A stretch of 64,000 nucleotides of DNA from Corythucha ciliata (GCA_038030265.1 CM075943.1:41354001-41418000), one strand, 5' to 3'; shown: positions 12,436-24,242, counted from the first letter of the stretch. Notes: generated by a model from the letters alone, not told the origin. Made by a program: numbers and translations.

Positions 12436-12899
12436 TGAGGAAGTAACACGTTTTCCATAATCATGCCGTCGTGATAGCTTGGTTACCAAAACTCATGATG
12501 AAAACACGATCCGTTCAAATAAAATCAGGCCCTATATTTTTTCATTAATTTTTAAAACTATTGGGATGCGGGACCCATTTGAAATAGGTTAGATAGACTG
12601 ATGACGTAATAAAAGCATTCGCATAACCTTCACAATAGCTTCCCACAAATCAAACAATAGGACTTTAGAGAAAGGGGAGGGGCAAGACATGATAACAGCC
12701 ATCCTGCGGAGGGTTGGGAGGGGTCACGAGTGACAGACCGGCCGTTTAAGGTAACAAAAAAAATTGGAAAGTTTTATTATTTCGCTATGAATCGAAATCA
12801 ATCATTTACGCACTAATATTCAATTCCTGGTCATATTTAGTCATTTTCTTTAGAAAAAAATGTTTCCAGCGATTTTTATTTTTTATGTTACTTCCTCAA
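12436..12899. mobile_element. Non-autonomous TIR element, TGAGGAAGT family
   Basis: Starts TGAGGAAGTAACA and ends in its reverse complement TGTTACTTCCTCA. About 464 bases, non-coding. The same right half (GGGGCAAGACATGATAACAG through the TTACTTCCTC end) occurs at 28910-29025 plus 32010-32152, where a Penelope-like element interrupts it. A related element with TIR AATGAGGAAGTTTCA lies at 54575-55079. Confidence 0.65.
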
Positions 12900-13440
12900 T
12901 GCGAATTAGCGATTTTGCTCAATTTTAGCTCTGAATTAACGATTTTTTAGCATTTATTCTTGAATGAACTATCACTTTTTCCGTTGGTGCAAGTTGGAGC
13001 TTCAAACGTGAGTTAGGGCTTTTCCTCAATTTTAGCCACCATAACAGGAATTTCCTTCACTTTTAGCCATGAATTAGCGCTCTTCCTGAACGATTTATTC
13101 CACTCTTATGGCAATGAATTAGCACTTTATCACAATTTTAGTTAACAATTTTGCCTCATCCAGAGAATCTGCAAACTAGCGTTTTCCACTTTCTCTGCGT
13201 GGCCATATTCCTCAATTTTAGTCTTGAATCAGCGCTTTTTCATCATTTTAGTCGCGCGAATTAGGTATTTTACCTCAATTTGATAGTCGCTTAGTGATAT
13301 TTCTCGATTTCAGCCGTAAATTGGAGAATTTTCTTCTTTTTATTCGCGAATCAAGTATTTTCTTAATTTTACCCACCAATTAGGAATTTCCTAGTTTTAT
13401 ATCCATGAATTAGCGTCAACTTCGTGTTTTGTCTCTTCTT
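12900..13440 (-). repeat. Degenerate array, family A (minus orientation)
   Basis: Continuation of the array left of 12436. About 16 diverged units with the plus-strand phrase CTCAATTTTAGCC...GAATTAGCG. Confidence 0.7.
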
Positions 13441-14125
13441 ATTGAAATGGGCAGGGGACTGAACTGGGTTGATCAATTTGTCTTAATTAACCACAAGAGT
13501 GGACATAATAATTGTTCTATCGTGGCAGACGGTGCGCTATCTCAATACATACAGTATAAATGTATATGGCATTGGTACCAGTTTTAAACAAGCCTAGCGT
13601 GCTCCAATTTTTTTTTTAATGATTCACAGTAACAAAACGAGCGATTGAGAAGGGGTTTACAGATAAGATTTGAGTCGCTGAATCGAAAAAAAACAAACGG
13701 TGAAGCGTTTTTAATTAATATCGCGGTATAGAGTGAAGAGCGCTTTCATGACGATGTCGCAAGTTCAAGAGCATCACACCATAATTTAAACCATGACACC
13801 CCAGGAATTGGCCGTTGGATTGATGTGTGAGTAAATTACCTGGTAGTCTGCTAACGAAAATTGTATATGATGGGTTTAAAAACGCGCTTGTAGCCTATAT
13901 TCTAATGCGTGTTTTTTAAAAACCCAAACAAAGAGACGAGTTGTTATATTTTTACCTCGTATGACTTAGGGCGATACTAAACAGGAATTTCAATGCTTTA
14001 AAAGAATGGGAAATTGCGATAAAACGCAACGTGATAACGAATATGCGATACAAAAAGCAAGGTTTGAGCACTTGAAAACCAATGAAGCGGCCAATTTTTT
14101 TTTTTCATTTTTAACGGTGTAATTT
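13441..14125. other. AT-rich stretch with no recognised feature
   Basis: No gene, no terminal repeats and no array pattern that I can support. Open frames on the minus strand near 13990-14250 lack family resemblance. Confidence 0.4.
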
Positions 14126-14137
14126 TGGTTTGGGATC

Positions 14138-14190
14138 CACGTCTGGGAACGTCTGGGGTGGAACGTCTGGGGAGGAACGTCTGGGTTGAA
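14138..14190 (+). repeat. Short tandem repeat, AACGTCTGGGG unit
   Basis: Four closely spaced copies of an ACGTCTGGG-containing unit of about 13-16 bases. This is a small minisatellite; nothing else marks it. Confidence 0.7.
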
Positions 14191-14559
14191 AAAAGGCATG
14201 GAAAATAAGTGGAGACTTTTAAAAAGTGGTTTATATTCAAATATTAACATTATCGTATTAAATCATTGGGTACTTAAACAATGGTTCGTGCAACAAAATA
14301 TGAACCCACATTTCACTACCCATTTTTTATGTTGCAGGGTCCAAATATGTCCAAATTTAGGTCCCTTCCAGGACTTACCCTCATGGGTGAAGGGTGGGTA
14401 CAAATTTCGTCACAGTCAGAATCCACATTCCACCGACTATTTCATTATAAATAAACAAACATTTTGAATTTTAAATCAAAATTAAATTTATTTTTGACCC
14501 CTCTCTCTGCCAATAGCATAATTTATTTCAACAGGTGTGGGACCATTGTTAATGAGCCA

Positions 14560-15240
14560 AAACAACCAAAACGGTTCATTTAGTGAGCCAAAACCGAGCA
14601 ATTAACTGAAACCCCATTTTCGCAGGTCTGACTTACAATCATATTCTCTGATTTCACCTTTTAAAAAAACCACTTTTGACTTTTGACTTTTGTCGCTATA
14701 AAAACCCATTTTCGTTGTTCTGACTCACTAAAAACCCAATTTCGCGGTTGTTTTGTTGCTGAAAAAAATCAATTTCGTGGCTGTTAGTTTCTGAAAAACT
14801 TATTTTTCGGTGTTAGCTAATTTAAAACCCAATTTTGTGTATTTTTCTTAACAAAAAAACATTTTCAAATGTCTGGCTCACTATAAAAAAAAAAAAAAAA
14901 AATATCTCGGATTTTCACTCACTATAACCCCAAGATTTCGTGGAAATTGTATGAAATCAAAATTTCGCGGGGATATAACTAATTGAAAACCACAATCACG
15001 TGGTTTTAGCAAACTAATTAAAATATCTTCACGATTCTGCCTCATTGAAACGCAAATCTCGTGGGATTTGCTCGCTTTAGAACCAACTTTGGGGGCCATA
15101 GATCACTAAGACACTAATGTCACGGTGTCTTCTCGCTGAAAGGACTGAAACACCAATTTGGCGGGTTTTGGGCTTGCAGGAAACCAAATTTCGTGGGGTT
15201 ACCTCATTGAAATGATCCATTTCACATATTTGCCTCAATA
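14560..15240 (+). repeat. Degenerate array, family C
   Basis: About 20 diverged units of about 30 bases built on CCAATTTCGTGGGTTTTGGC followed by a TCACTAAAA phrase. Related arrays lie at 19900-20460, 38280-38620, 41625-41990, 56030-56540, 58390-58640 and 58860-59360. Confidence 0.7.
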
Positions 15241-15344
15241 AAAAATTATTGATTTATTTAAATAAGCATGCAGTAGGCGTTGGAATGCATCTGAATTGTT
15301 CTCACGTGAAGCTGCCCACCACTAGAACAAAGCTGGACACGCCA

Positions 15345-15890
15345 CTGCCAAGAATTAGCGTTTTTCCCCCAATTTCCTTTCTCATATTCGCGAATTGGCT
15401 TTTTCTAATTTTTAGCTGTCAGTAAGTGCTTTTCTCAATTAGCGTTTTTCACGCATTTTACTCGACGATATGAGTTTAGCTCGATTTTAGCCACGAATTA
15501 GCAATTTCTTTCGGTTTAGCCATGAATCAGCAATCAATTTCACTCCAAGTGGTTGTTGGAAACCGTGAATTTTCTCAATTTTGACTGTGAATGTACGCTT
15601 GTTCTTCATTTTAGCCGCAAATGAGCGCTTTCTTTATCTCGTTTTTAGACGCGAAGTTGCCCCCGGAACAGTGAATTTCTTATTTTTAAATTTTATAGCT
15701 ATGATTGAGCGCTATTCCTTAATTTTATCCGTGAATTAGTGTTTTTTTCAATTTTATCCGCGAATTCACGTGGCTGAATTTTAGCCCCGAATCAGCGCAT
15801 TTTTATGTGGAAGCGCCTACATTCTCAATTTTAGCCACAAACTATAGCGCTTTTTCTCAATTTTAACAATCAGGGTTTATCACTATTTTG
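15345..15890 (-). repeat. Degenerate array, family A (minus orientation)
   Basis: About 16 diverged units, directly after a short repeat containing TCACGTGAAGCTGCCCACC (15302-15320). That short repeat recurs at 23832, 28573 and, more weakly, 59630. The stretch from 15890 to 16450 shows no gene or repeat that I can name. Confidence 0.7.
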
Positions 15891-16450
15891 ACCTCAAAAT
15901 AGGTATCAGCCCTTCGCGCCTTCATCTTTGCTTATAAATACGGAAAATATCTCACACTGTGGTACTCTCATTTTGCAATTTTCTCGTGGTTTTCTGAGTT
16001 TGGGACTCGTGGATGTAGACAGATGCCAATTTTTTTTACCCAGTTCTGTAGACCTGAGGAAGTTTTCCTGAACTTCGCCTGTCTTTGGGACCAAAAACCA
16101 GCTGATCAATCATGGTAGGAAATTGTCAATTCTGCCGAAAAATCGCCAATCAATTAAACATAAGCTCATGAGTAATTTTCAAAAGGGACACGTTGAAGAA
16201 GTTTTTCTGATCCATGGGAAGTCGATAGACGTAGATTTAGTATGGAGAAGTGGGGGTTGAATTTTATTGAAAAATTAAAAATTTCCGTTTCGCACAACTT
16301 GGAGGAGCTGCCGTGCCGAGGACACAGAAAAAAGTTATTCTTTGGCGAAATAGACAGGCCTGACAGAAACGAGTGTGTTCCTCCCGAATCCATCGTCAAA
16401 AGTCAAGGGTTGGTCTGGTAGAGCTACTATTTACGCTGTCGAACATTTTG

Positions 16451-17339
16451 TCAAAAAACAATTTTAAATTGTCGTGTCGTTTGCCTTTTTTGGTAGTATT
16501 TCCTTTCCATATTCATCATGTTTTCCTTTAAGAAGAGAACAAATGTACCAGACACCAAATTGATGGCGGCTGCCACTCGCTGGCTGAATACTTTAGTCGC
16601 CACTGACACCTTCATCTTCCTCATCTTAGTAGGGTCGATATGTTCGTCCGCCACGCTCGAGCACGCTTTCAAATCCACGTCTTGGGATGAGTCGAACTCG
16701 TAGAACTGTCGCACGTGTAGCCACGACGATGCTCTCTTTTCAGGTCCTCCACGGTCGAACACCGCATCTTTTGCGAGGAAATTGTTCCTGATTCCTTTCA
16801 AAAGATGCGGCGAATCGAATAAGGGCATTATATTCTGGCCTCGTTATAACGACGATGCCCGAAGTCAACGTCTCACTGCCTGATAAGTGGCGAAGACTTG
16901 CGATGTTGGTTTGGTGCTGGTCACAAACCCTTTTCAAGTGCTCCATGATGCGGCCGATGATGCCGGCGCGAAAAGGAATTCTTCCAACCAAGCTGCAGAG
17001 TGCCTTCTTGGAGGGCAGCGAAAACATTTTCGACAGCAGCTTGTACGCCCTACTGCTTCGTCTTAAAATGGACAAACCAGTAATTTGTCATCCACTGTGA
17101 AGCGTCTTCGGTTGAACTTTTTGAACGTTAATTTGGCTCATAATAAAGTTGTACGTGACCTGTAAGCAACAAAGAGTTAAACTAAAGAAGCTGAACGCAG
17201 AATGCATTTTTGTCCTCACTTTATTTACACTCTCGACAAGAGTTGCTAAATTTTGCGCATGATTGGCGTTTTTCAGAAAATCCAACTTTTGTCTCGCAGA
17301 CTTTCTAGACGAAGTAAGACAGGCATTCTTACGGCTCAA
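16451..17339 (-). pseudogene. P-element/THAP-type transposase remnant (frameshifted)
   Basis: Two minus-strand frames carry consecutive parts of one transposase. The upstream frame (16740-17075) includes SRAYKLLSKMFSLPSKKAL, a hallmark of P-element-like transposases. The downstream frame (16451-16828) includes FDSPHLLKGIRNNF and HIDPTKMRKMKVSVATKVFS, matching the conserved core around the catalytic domain of P/THAP9-type enzymes. The switch between frames near 16815-16825 is a frameshift. A third frame upstream (17088-17339) has a basic, coiled-coil-like stretch (SSRKSARQKLDFLKNAN) where the family has its leucine-rich linker. No intact THAP finger is visible here. Recognition is from motif memory, so the family is well supported but the exact limits are not. 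It is surely non-functional in this state. Confidence 0.75.
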
Positions 17340-17538
17340 ATTTTTTATTTGCCTGTAAAGGCTCCTTCATTTAGGAGTCAAGTGTGCTTCTCTCGAGCTT
17401 TTGATGGATTGCAAAATCCCAGCAAGAAAAAGCGTCTTGCATTTACTTTAGGCAATGAGTGGGTGCTTAGAACATGAAGAAATGCAGTATTTTTCAAGGA
17501 CAACGTCAATGAGTTATTTATACAGCGATTTCCATTCA

Positions 17539-17562
17539 ACACACTACACAAGTGTAGTGTGT
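17539..17562. repeat. Short perfect palindrome
   Basis: ACACACTACAC and its reverse complement flank a 2-base centre. It lies upstream (in transcript sense) of the P-like transposase remnant and could be part of that element's end, but there is no partner copy on the other side. Confidence 0.35.
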
Positions 17563-17829
17563 TTACAAGTGTAGTGCAGCGTCGCAATAGGCAGGAACGT
17601 ATACTGAGAAATAAGTCAAAAAATCCTAGTACTTATATAGTACCTATGGTATGGATTAGAATTCTCTGGGTATTAACCGTATTTTGGCTGAGAGACCCTC
17701 TGAATAGGAATGTGGTGCCAGAGAATTATTATACTATTTACTATTATACTATTAACTATTTAGTCCAGAAAGCGGGTAGTTTTGGGAGGAAAAACTCCTG
17801 GACTAAGTTTGATGACTGATTTCAATGTT

Positions 17830-18265
17830 TTCAGGCGTGCTGATTCCGAATTTCAAGTTTGCCCAACGATACAACCCCGGCAATATGCCGAAATTTGGTT
17901 ACCTCTTAAAATTCCATGTTATTTTTGTTTTTTTTTTGTTTTTTTCGCCACATCATCGCGAATAATAATTTTTAAAAATATGGTTCGTTCACATTCCTCA
18001 TGTTTCGAGTCATCCTGAATCTGAATTTCAACCCCCCGACCCCCTAGAAGAGACGCTACAGTCTAAAACTAGGAAAATCAGCAAAAACCCCTGATTTCTG
18101 TTATTTTTTCTGTGACGTGGAATATCAAAGCCGAGATTGAAATAGTTCACATTAGTTTCCCACGTTTTCAGGTAATCTGAATCCGAAAATCAAATTTCCG
18201 GCCCCCTACGCTAAACGTAGTATTAAAAAATATTCTACGATACACACATAATCTCACCCACACCT
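17830..18265. repeat. Diverged repeat with TCAGG...CTGAATCCGAA phrase
   Basis: The phrase GTGCTGATTCCGAATTTCAA (17837-17856) and related forms near 18005-18030, 18170-18205 and 19768-19790 recur with spacing of roughly 150-190 bases, often followed by CCCCCGACCCC-like text. It looks like a degenerate tandem repeat. The retroposon 18520-19613 inserted into one unit of it. Confidence 0.5.
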
Positions 18266-18449
18266 GCCCCCCTATTCTGTAACTCATAACGCGTGCGTTA
18301 GCGAAATAAACAAGGTGAATAATTGAAAGTAATCAGCTGAGAAATTTTGCTAACGCGTGCGTTAGCGAAATAAACAAGGTGAATAATTGAAAGTAATCAG
18401 CTGAGAAATTTTGCTAACGCACGCGTTATGAGTTACAGAATAGGGGGGC
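18266..18449. mobile_element. MITE with 37-bp TIRs and internal 64-bp tandem duplication
   Basis: The left TIR (18266-18302) starts GCCCCCCTATTCTGTAACTC, and the right TIR (18413-18449) is its reverse complement with at most one mismatch. The inside is a 64-base unit present twice in tandem (18287-18350 and 18351-18414), so it contains a third copy of the GCGTGCGTTAGC part. No coding capacity. The inner motif ATTCTGTAACT is shared with the element at 22456-22709. Confidence 0.75.
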
Positions 18450-18519
18450 GAGCACTTTTTAACATGCTTTTCGTTTGTTTGCTATTTTTGTCAAGTTTCC
18501 GTTTTGTAAGGTGTGCTGA

Positions 18520-19581
18520 CCCGTGACGGACTTGATCCGTGTGAATGGCTACAAACCTTTCACGGGGTTCGTTTCCCCTATCGGGCGCGTCCCCCGGGTT
18601 GCGGATGGGGGCCCCACCATTTGGCCGATCTGTGATACGCTGCGATGGTGGGTTGGGTCGGAATAAGGCGCACCGTGTGCTGTGGGGAGTCCGTTGTCGG
18701 ACACACTCATTGGACATGGGGGCCGAATACGACCCCGTGGACAAACAACGGGTTAGGGGCTGTCCTGAGTCCGGGACAGAAGGGGGTGGCGTCTCCTACC
18801 TCCTCTAGCTATTCCTTCCCCCCCTCAAGACAAGGTGTTTGGTCCGTACCTAAGGTCTGCATGGCACAGGGGGCAAAGTGTGCTTTGAACGAACCCCCAG
18901 GGCACCGGCCGATCCCCTGGTGTAATAGGCTTACCGCAGGCCTCGGCGCTTACGGCATGCAGGGCTCTGCCGGCGGTGGACTTATATTACCCTGGCTTCT
19001 GGCAGGACCTTGAAGGGCTCACCCAGAAGTTTATAAGAAGAACTCGGAAGGGGCTCAGATAACCTTCCGTGAACGCCGCAGTCACCGGCTGCTCCGTCCA
19101 CGGATACCACCGAGGTCAAACACGACATTGATGGGACCAGGGACGTACCTGTGGAGGGCAGTTCTAAGGAGCATACCCGTCGAAGGGAGTTTTTAAAAAA
19201 CATACCCTCGGTGGGCCGTCCTAAAGAACACACCCCGGTGCAGGGGCTTATCTCTTCGAGTGCAACGCACTCGGCGCGCGCTAGCTCGTCATCCTTGTCA
19301 CTCTTGTGCTCAAGGGTCCAGTTAGCGATTATCTCTTATCGCTTCTAAGAAGCGACGACCTCTAACCTTATTAAGAGGAGAGAGCTATCTTCGCAGGATC
19401 AGCATTTTCGGGCTTCACACGCCTGATATGTTCCGCCCAGCGAGACTCTAGCTGAGGACCTCCTCAACCTCATACGGTGAGAGGGACTCTAGACTAGACC
19501 AACCGATCCAAGAGCGGCACAATAATCCACTTAGGATTCCGTACCTGGGGCGTGTGCCATGCCCCTGCTCTTGGATAGTGG

Positions 19582-19613
<32 letters not shown>
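18520..19613 (+). mobile_element. 1.1-kb GC-rich poly(A) retroposon, probably a LINE-derived non-autonomous element
   Basis: Much richer in G+C than its AT-rich surroundings. It ends in a run of about 31-33 A (19582-19613) preceded by a hairpin-like 3' end (TCCAAGAGC at 19508 and GCTCTTGGA at 19566). The target duplication (AA)GGTGTGCTGA is present at 18508-18519 and 19612-19623. Open frames exist on both strands but show no reverse-transcriptase or endonuclease motifs, so I read it as an internally deleted LINE or similar retroposon. The parent family is not identified. Confidence 0.7.
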
Positions 19614-19615
<2 letters not shown>

Positions 19616-19899
19616 TGTGCTGAATTCGAATGTAATTTTCAAGACCATTTCACAATGACATACAATTTATGTCAACGAATATGAAAAACTTCCTCGAAAA
19701 ATTCAAACTTTTCCATCAAATACGTCGTGATTTCACCTGTTTTCCGGCTGTTTCATTCCGTGTTTCTGGTGTGCTGAATCCGAATTCGTTATCAAAACTC
19801 CTAATTAACACCATTGTACAATGTAAATTCGCTGCTACAGATCAAGATGTAGGAGATGTGATACTGAGCCTTCATGTAGTCAGGGGTTTGATCCAACAT

Positions 19900-20460
19900 C
19901 AGGGGCCGTTTTTGGGGCCCCGATTTAGTGCACAAAAACCCAATTTTTGCAGGTCTGACTCACTAAAAATTATTTTCGTTGATTTCACGCTCTAAAAACC
20001 TTTTCACTGATTTTTCCAACTACGTATTAACCAGTTTTCAAGGTTCTGGCTCACAGAAACCCTTATTTCGCGGTTGTTTTATTGATGAAAAATCCAATTT
20101 CTAGAGCTTTTTCTCATGAAAAAAAAGAACATCTCAAATTTCATTCGCTGAGCACGATTATCACACTAATCTAAGCATTGTCACGATTATACGAAATTAT
20201 ATTTTGTTCATTAAGATTGCTGATTTTGCTCACTAAAACGCAAATTTCGTGGTATTTTGCTTGCCATAGAACCAATTTTGCTAGTTTCGTGGGGGCCGTT
20301 TCCCGCTGAAGAACTAAAACCCCTATTTCGTGGGTTTTGGGCTTGGTGAAAACCCATGTTCGTGGGTTTTGGGTTTGCTGTAAACCCAATTATATCGTAT
20401 GGGTTGGCTTCAAATTCTAACGCCCGTAAAAAGCCAAAGCTCCGTGAAAATCTCAATTGG
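19900..20460 (+). repeat. Degenerate array, family C
   Basis: About 17 diverged units with TTTCGTGGGTTTTGGGCTTG-like phrases. It ends at the left edge of the hAT-type element. A clearly related but reversed series occurs at 58390-59100: compare GGGGGCCGTTTCCCGCTGAA at 20291 with its reverse near 58540. Confidence 0.7.
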
Positions 20461-20499
20461 GATTCATCTGACTTGTGGTCAGGGCTGGGCAGTAATTGA

Positions 20500-20640
20500 A
20501 TTACGTAATTCAATTACAATTATATAGTAATTGGTAATTTGTAATTAATAGCAACACGCCATTGTAATTGGTAATTTGTAATTGATAGCAACATGCCATT
20601 GTAACTGTTAATTTATAATTAAAAGCACTCTTTCGAAGTT
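20500..20640 (+). repeat. Tandem repeat near the hAT left end, unit about 44 bases
   Basis: Two and a half copies of a unit with GGTAATTTGTAATTAATAGC and ACATGCCATTGTAA. Similar TAATTTGTAAT text is found near the right end (23701-23800), as expected for subterminal sequence of one element. Confidence 0.6.
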
Positions 20641-20679
20641 GGGGAGCCCAAGAGGGGATTTCGGGATTTAATAAAGCAC

Positions 20680-21589
20680 GTCAGATTAACATACTGCGGA
20701 TACCTTGTACCTAGTTGAGTACCTCCACCAAATAAGAGCCCTGTATACTATGTGGCCGCCCGTCAGGGATAAAGGGTCAAATTATTTAAAAAAAGAAATG
20801 ATCATCAGACATTCTCAAGCGCGTCAGATTAAGGAAGTGGGAGTTAATTACATGATAAAAAGTGTATATTCCACTAATCTGACAATTTAAGAGTGACGCA
20901 AAGACGGAGGAGACCTACAAACTTTAAAGAAAAACAAAAACAAAAACAAAAAAACGTCATCTTGACATTCACGAGCGTGGCTATAGTTTTTTTATTTTGG
21001 AGGGAATAGTTCAAGGATAACGAAAAATATATAATCTGACGATTTCCATAAGCCGAAATAGCAAAAATTCATCGATAAAGTTTAGTAATTATTCAACTCG
21101 CGGGGCCAATTCAGTAAAACTTAGCGCCCACCCGTCTTGTCTAAAAACATATTATGTTCCAATTTTACTGAATAGGTTGCCATTATATGTTGAGTAATGA
21201 AGTTTAAATGGTGCAGAAAAGTAGGGCTTAGGCACCAATAGCGAGAATTTTTTTAAAAAAGTGTCACATTAGGCGAATCCCTCCAGATATTCATCAGATT
21301 ACGAGTGAGGACGGGACGGGGGGTTTAGGACGTCAGTATGAATCATATATATCTTAATCTGACGCGCTCGAGTATTTTAAAATTACATTTTTTTATTTTT
21401 TTTCACGTTCTGGTAAGGGCCACGAGTTTGCGTCACCTCCAAATCGTCAGATTATTGAATGAGAGCTAATTTTAGGTTCACTTAACATTCCCTTAGAAAA
21501 TCTGACGCGCTCGATTAATTTTTTTTTTTTTTTTTTTTCATTTTGAACCCTTACGTACGACCACCCCCATTATGCAAACTATCAGATTA
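20680..21589. repeat. Cluster of nine GTCAGATTA / TAATCTGAC motifs
   Basis: Motif positions: 20680, 20823, 20875 (reverse), 21032 (reverse), 21293, 21355 (reverse), 21446, 21499 (reverse, AATCTGAC), 21581. Several are followed or preceded by CGCGC(TCG), for example at 21355-21370 and 21499-21512. Repeated motifs in both orientations inside a hAT-like element are what transposase-binding subterminal repeats look like; that role is inference. Confidence 0.6.
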
Positions 21590-22455
21590 ACATGCATACT
21601 TCATTAAAAATTCTTAGGCAGTTGATGCAGTAAAGCACCACGAAAAGCTCGAACCACAAGAAACCCCAATCCAAATAGCTCTAACCACAAAATTCTCAAA
21701 GCCCAAAAATATCGAACCACATTAAGCTGCCATTGCAAAGCTCTCCGAGAGTTGCGTATCGCATGCACAGTTTCAAATCAAGAATCCGTGACAATCCGTT
21801 CAATAAAGAATCCGGGACGTATCTTGGCCGGGACGCGGGGCAAAATTAGCCAAATTAGCAAATTATGGCTATCCGGGATACTCCAAGACCATGGATACTC
21901 CAAGACCATGGAGGTATGAAGAGAGACGAGGAGGGAGCGATAGATGTAAAATCAAGTTAACGGGGTGAAGCCAACATACGCCACATTGGTAGTCCCGGAA
22001 CGCATCAGGATTTGTGCTGAGGACTACTTTATCACGACTGCTGCTCTGTTATCTATATCTTAAATATCAAGGCCAAGGGACCACAAATAATGGCAAAAAT
22101 CGGCGTCTCCCTTTTCAACTTATGCTCCCTCCTCTCTTTTCCTTCCTCCATGTCCAAGACAGTTCGCAACCCTACTCATGCGATGCGCTTGGCATCTTTG
22201 GCAAGCTTGGGGCTATGCTGTTCCTGCTTCTTATCTAAAAGATCTGTTCTGACGTTCGATTGTTGGCTGGACGCACTAAAAAAATGACAGTGAACAAGAA
22301 CATGAGCAAGACGCTTGCGTGTCCCACAAATCCAGCTCTTGGGTAATTGGTAATTGAAAAAGTAATTCAATTACAGTAATGAGGAAGATCATGATTTTTT
22401 TTGATTTTTTTTGATTTTTTATTCTGAAAGCGTGTTCAACCATAAACACGATGAG

Positions 22456-22709
22456 GGGGGTGATTCTGTAACTTGCAAAATTTACGTGTCGTAAATTGGA
22501 AGAAGGGCGAGGAGAGGTACCTCGTTACCATGGTTTTTACGATACCTAGTGAGTTAAACTGTGGAATTTTCACGCTAGATTGTGTGGTCTCGAAGAAAAA
22601 ATAATAAATTCTTGACAAATGCGAGGAAAAACCAAGGCAACGGGATACATCCTCTCCCCCTCCTTCCCTGTTACGACACGTAAATTTTGCGAGTTACAGA
22701 ATCACCCCC
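22456..22709. mobile_element. MITE with 39-bp TIRs
   Basis: The left TIR (22456-22494) starts GGGGGTGATTCTGTAACTTG, and the right TIR (22671-22709) is its reverse complement with a single T/C difference. About 254 bases, non-coding. GAG flanks both sides (22453-22455, 22710-22712), a possible 3-bp duplication. It shares ATTCTGTAACT with the MITE at 18266-18449. It is nested in the hAT-type element. Confidence 0.75.
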
Positions 22710-24242
22710 GAGATGTATTTCTAACGAATTGTTTATCAATAAAACCATTTTAAAACGATTTTATACTCTGGCCCTCCTGCCTATATCATGTGTAACGTAA
22801 TTATTTCAGATTGAGTCCTACTGCGGTAGCTTATACATTATACTGAAGCGAAATATTATTATCTTTTTTGTTTTGATGTGATAGATAAAATCAAATATTT
22901 TTTTTGTTATACATATAAAAATTAGGTAATTGACTATGATGTCTGTACTTTTACGGAGCTTCCCTCTCTTTTTCATTGGACGTAGCCAATACTTTGGTAT
23001 CCATAAGTTTTTCGGCCCGACCTGATTAAAAAAACACGGGAGAAATGATGAATCCGATAATTATGAGCCATTTATTAATTTACACTTATACACGCACCTC
23101 CGCAATTTGGAGTTTTGAATTTCCGTTGAGATCTTGAAAACTTCGGAAATGTATTCACAAAGCTCCAGTTTGTTATGGTCGCGGCAGATTATTTGAATCG
23201 GCCTTTCAAATTCCACCTGGGTCGTTTATGATCTCTAACAAATACAAGTGTAATAACAAACATAAGTGTAACAAAACAAATATAAGTGTAATAAAACAAT
23301 GTTTTAACGAAGTAATCGTTCGCAGATGAAATGTCTCACCTTTTTTATGGATTGAACGAAGAACTCGCCTCGAAGAAAGTAAACACGAGCCCGCACAAGT
23401 CACACGGATATAATAAACCAAAAAATAAACAAACATTTATGTGCGAGGTTGATGAGTGAGAAAATATGCCGCCCCAATGCTTCAGAAGTGTATGTAGTAG
23501 CCTCGTGCAAGCTCTGGTACGTCACACAGGGGCTGAGGTAGGTAGTTACCCCCTCGAACCTTATCCATACATAAAAATATAATATTTTAAATATATTGGA
23601 TTCATTTTTATAGTGAAAAAGGATGCCAATCGCGTTATTTAACCGAATTTCACAATAAAAAAGCGTCAGAGACCAAAATTTCTGATACGTGCACCTTCCT
23701 CATTGTAATTTGTAATATTTGTGATATTCGTGGAAGTGAAAAGTATTGGTAATTAGTAATTAAGCCTCTTTTTTGGAAGTAATTTGTAATTAATTACTCA
23801 AAAAGCTGTAAGTTGCCCACCCCTGCTTGTGCTCACGTGAAGTTGCCCACCCCTAAATCAAACGCTGGCTTCGCCCCTGCCATGAACCAGCTATTTTTCC
23901 GCTTTTAGCCAAGAATTAGCATTATTTCTAAATTTTTATTCGCTGTAGCAGCTTTCTCAATTTTATCAGTCAATGGAGTTTTCTCAACTTTATCTGTCAA
24001 TGAGCGTTTTTTCTCAATAAGCGCTTTTCACACATTTTAGCCGACATTTTTTTTTTTTTCTTTTTTTTTTTTTCTTTTCTTCTTCGGGTGGTGCCTTTCC
24101 CGACTAAGCCAAGACTGGCGATGCCAAGGCCACAAGTGGGCTCCTACGTCATACCCATCTACTATAACTGCGCATTTCACACAGTTTGTTGAACGCAGGG
24201 TTAAAACTAATTGAGTCATATAAATAAACCTAAATAACGCTT

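Larger units (their letters stand above)
20480..23825. mobile_element. hAT-type DNA transposon, non-autonomous, 3.35 kb
   Basis: The left end CAGGGCTGGGCA and the right end TGCCCACCCCTG are 12-bp TIRs with one mismatch, of the CAGGG type common in hAT elements. The flanking 8-mers CTTGTGGT (20472-20479) and CTTGTGCT (23826-23833) form a target duplication with one difference. Near both ends are TAATTGGTAATTTGTAATTA-type repeats. Inside there is no transposase-like frame. Nine GTCAGATTA/TAATCTGAC motifs lie between 20680 and 21589. A smaller TIR element (22456-22709) is nested within. Confidence 0.75.

Noticed and set aside
18545..19013. Overlapping open frames in a GC-rich stretch
   Set aside because: They arise from high G+C in the retroposon; no domain is recognisable on either strand.
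22014..22370. Frames inside the hAT-type element as transposase pieces
   Set aside because: They are short, lack hAT dimerisation or BED-finger motifs, and overlap on both strands.
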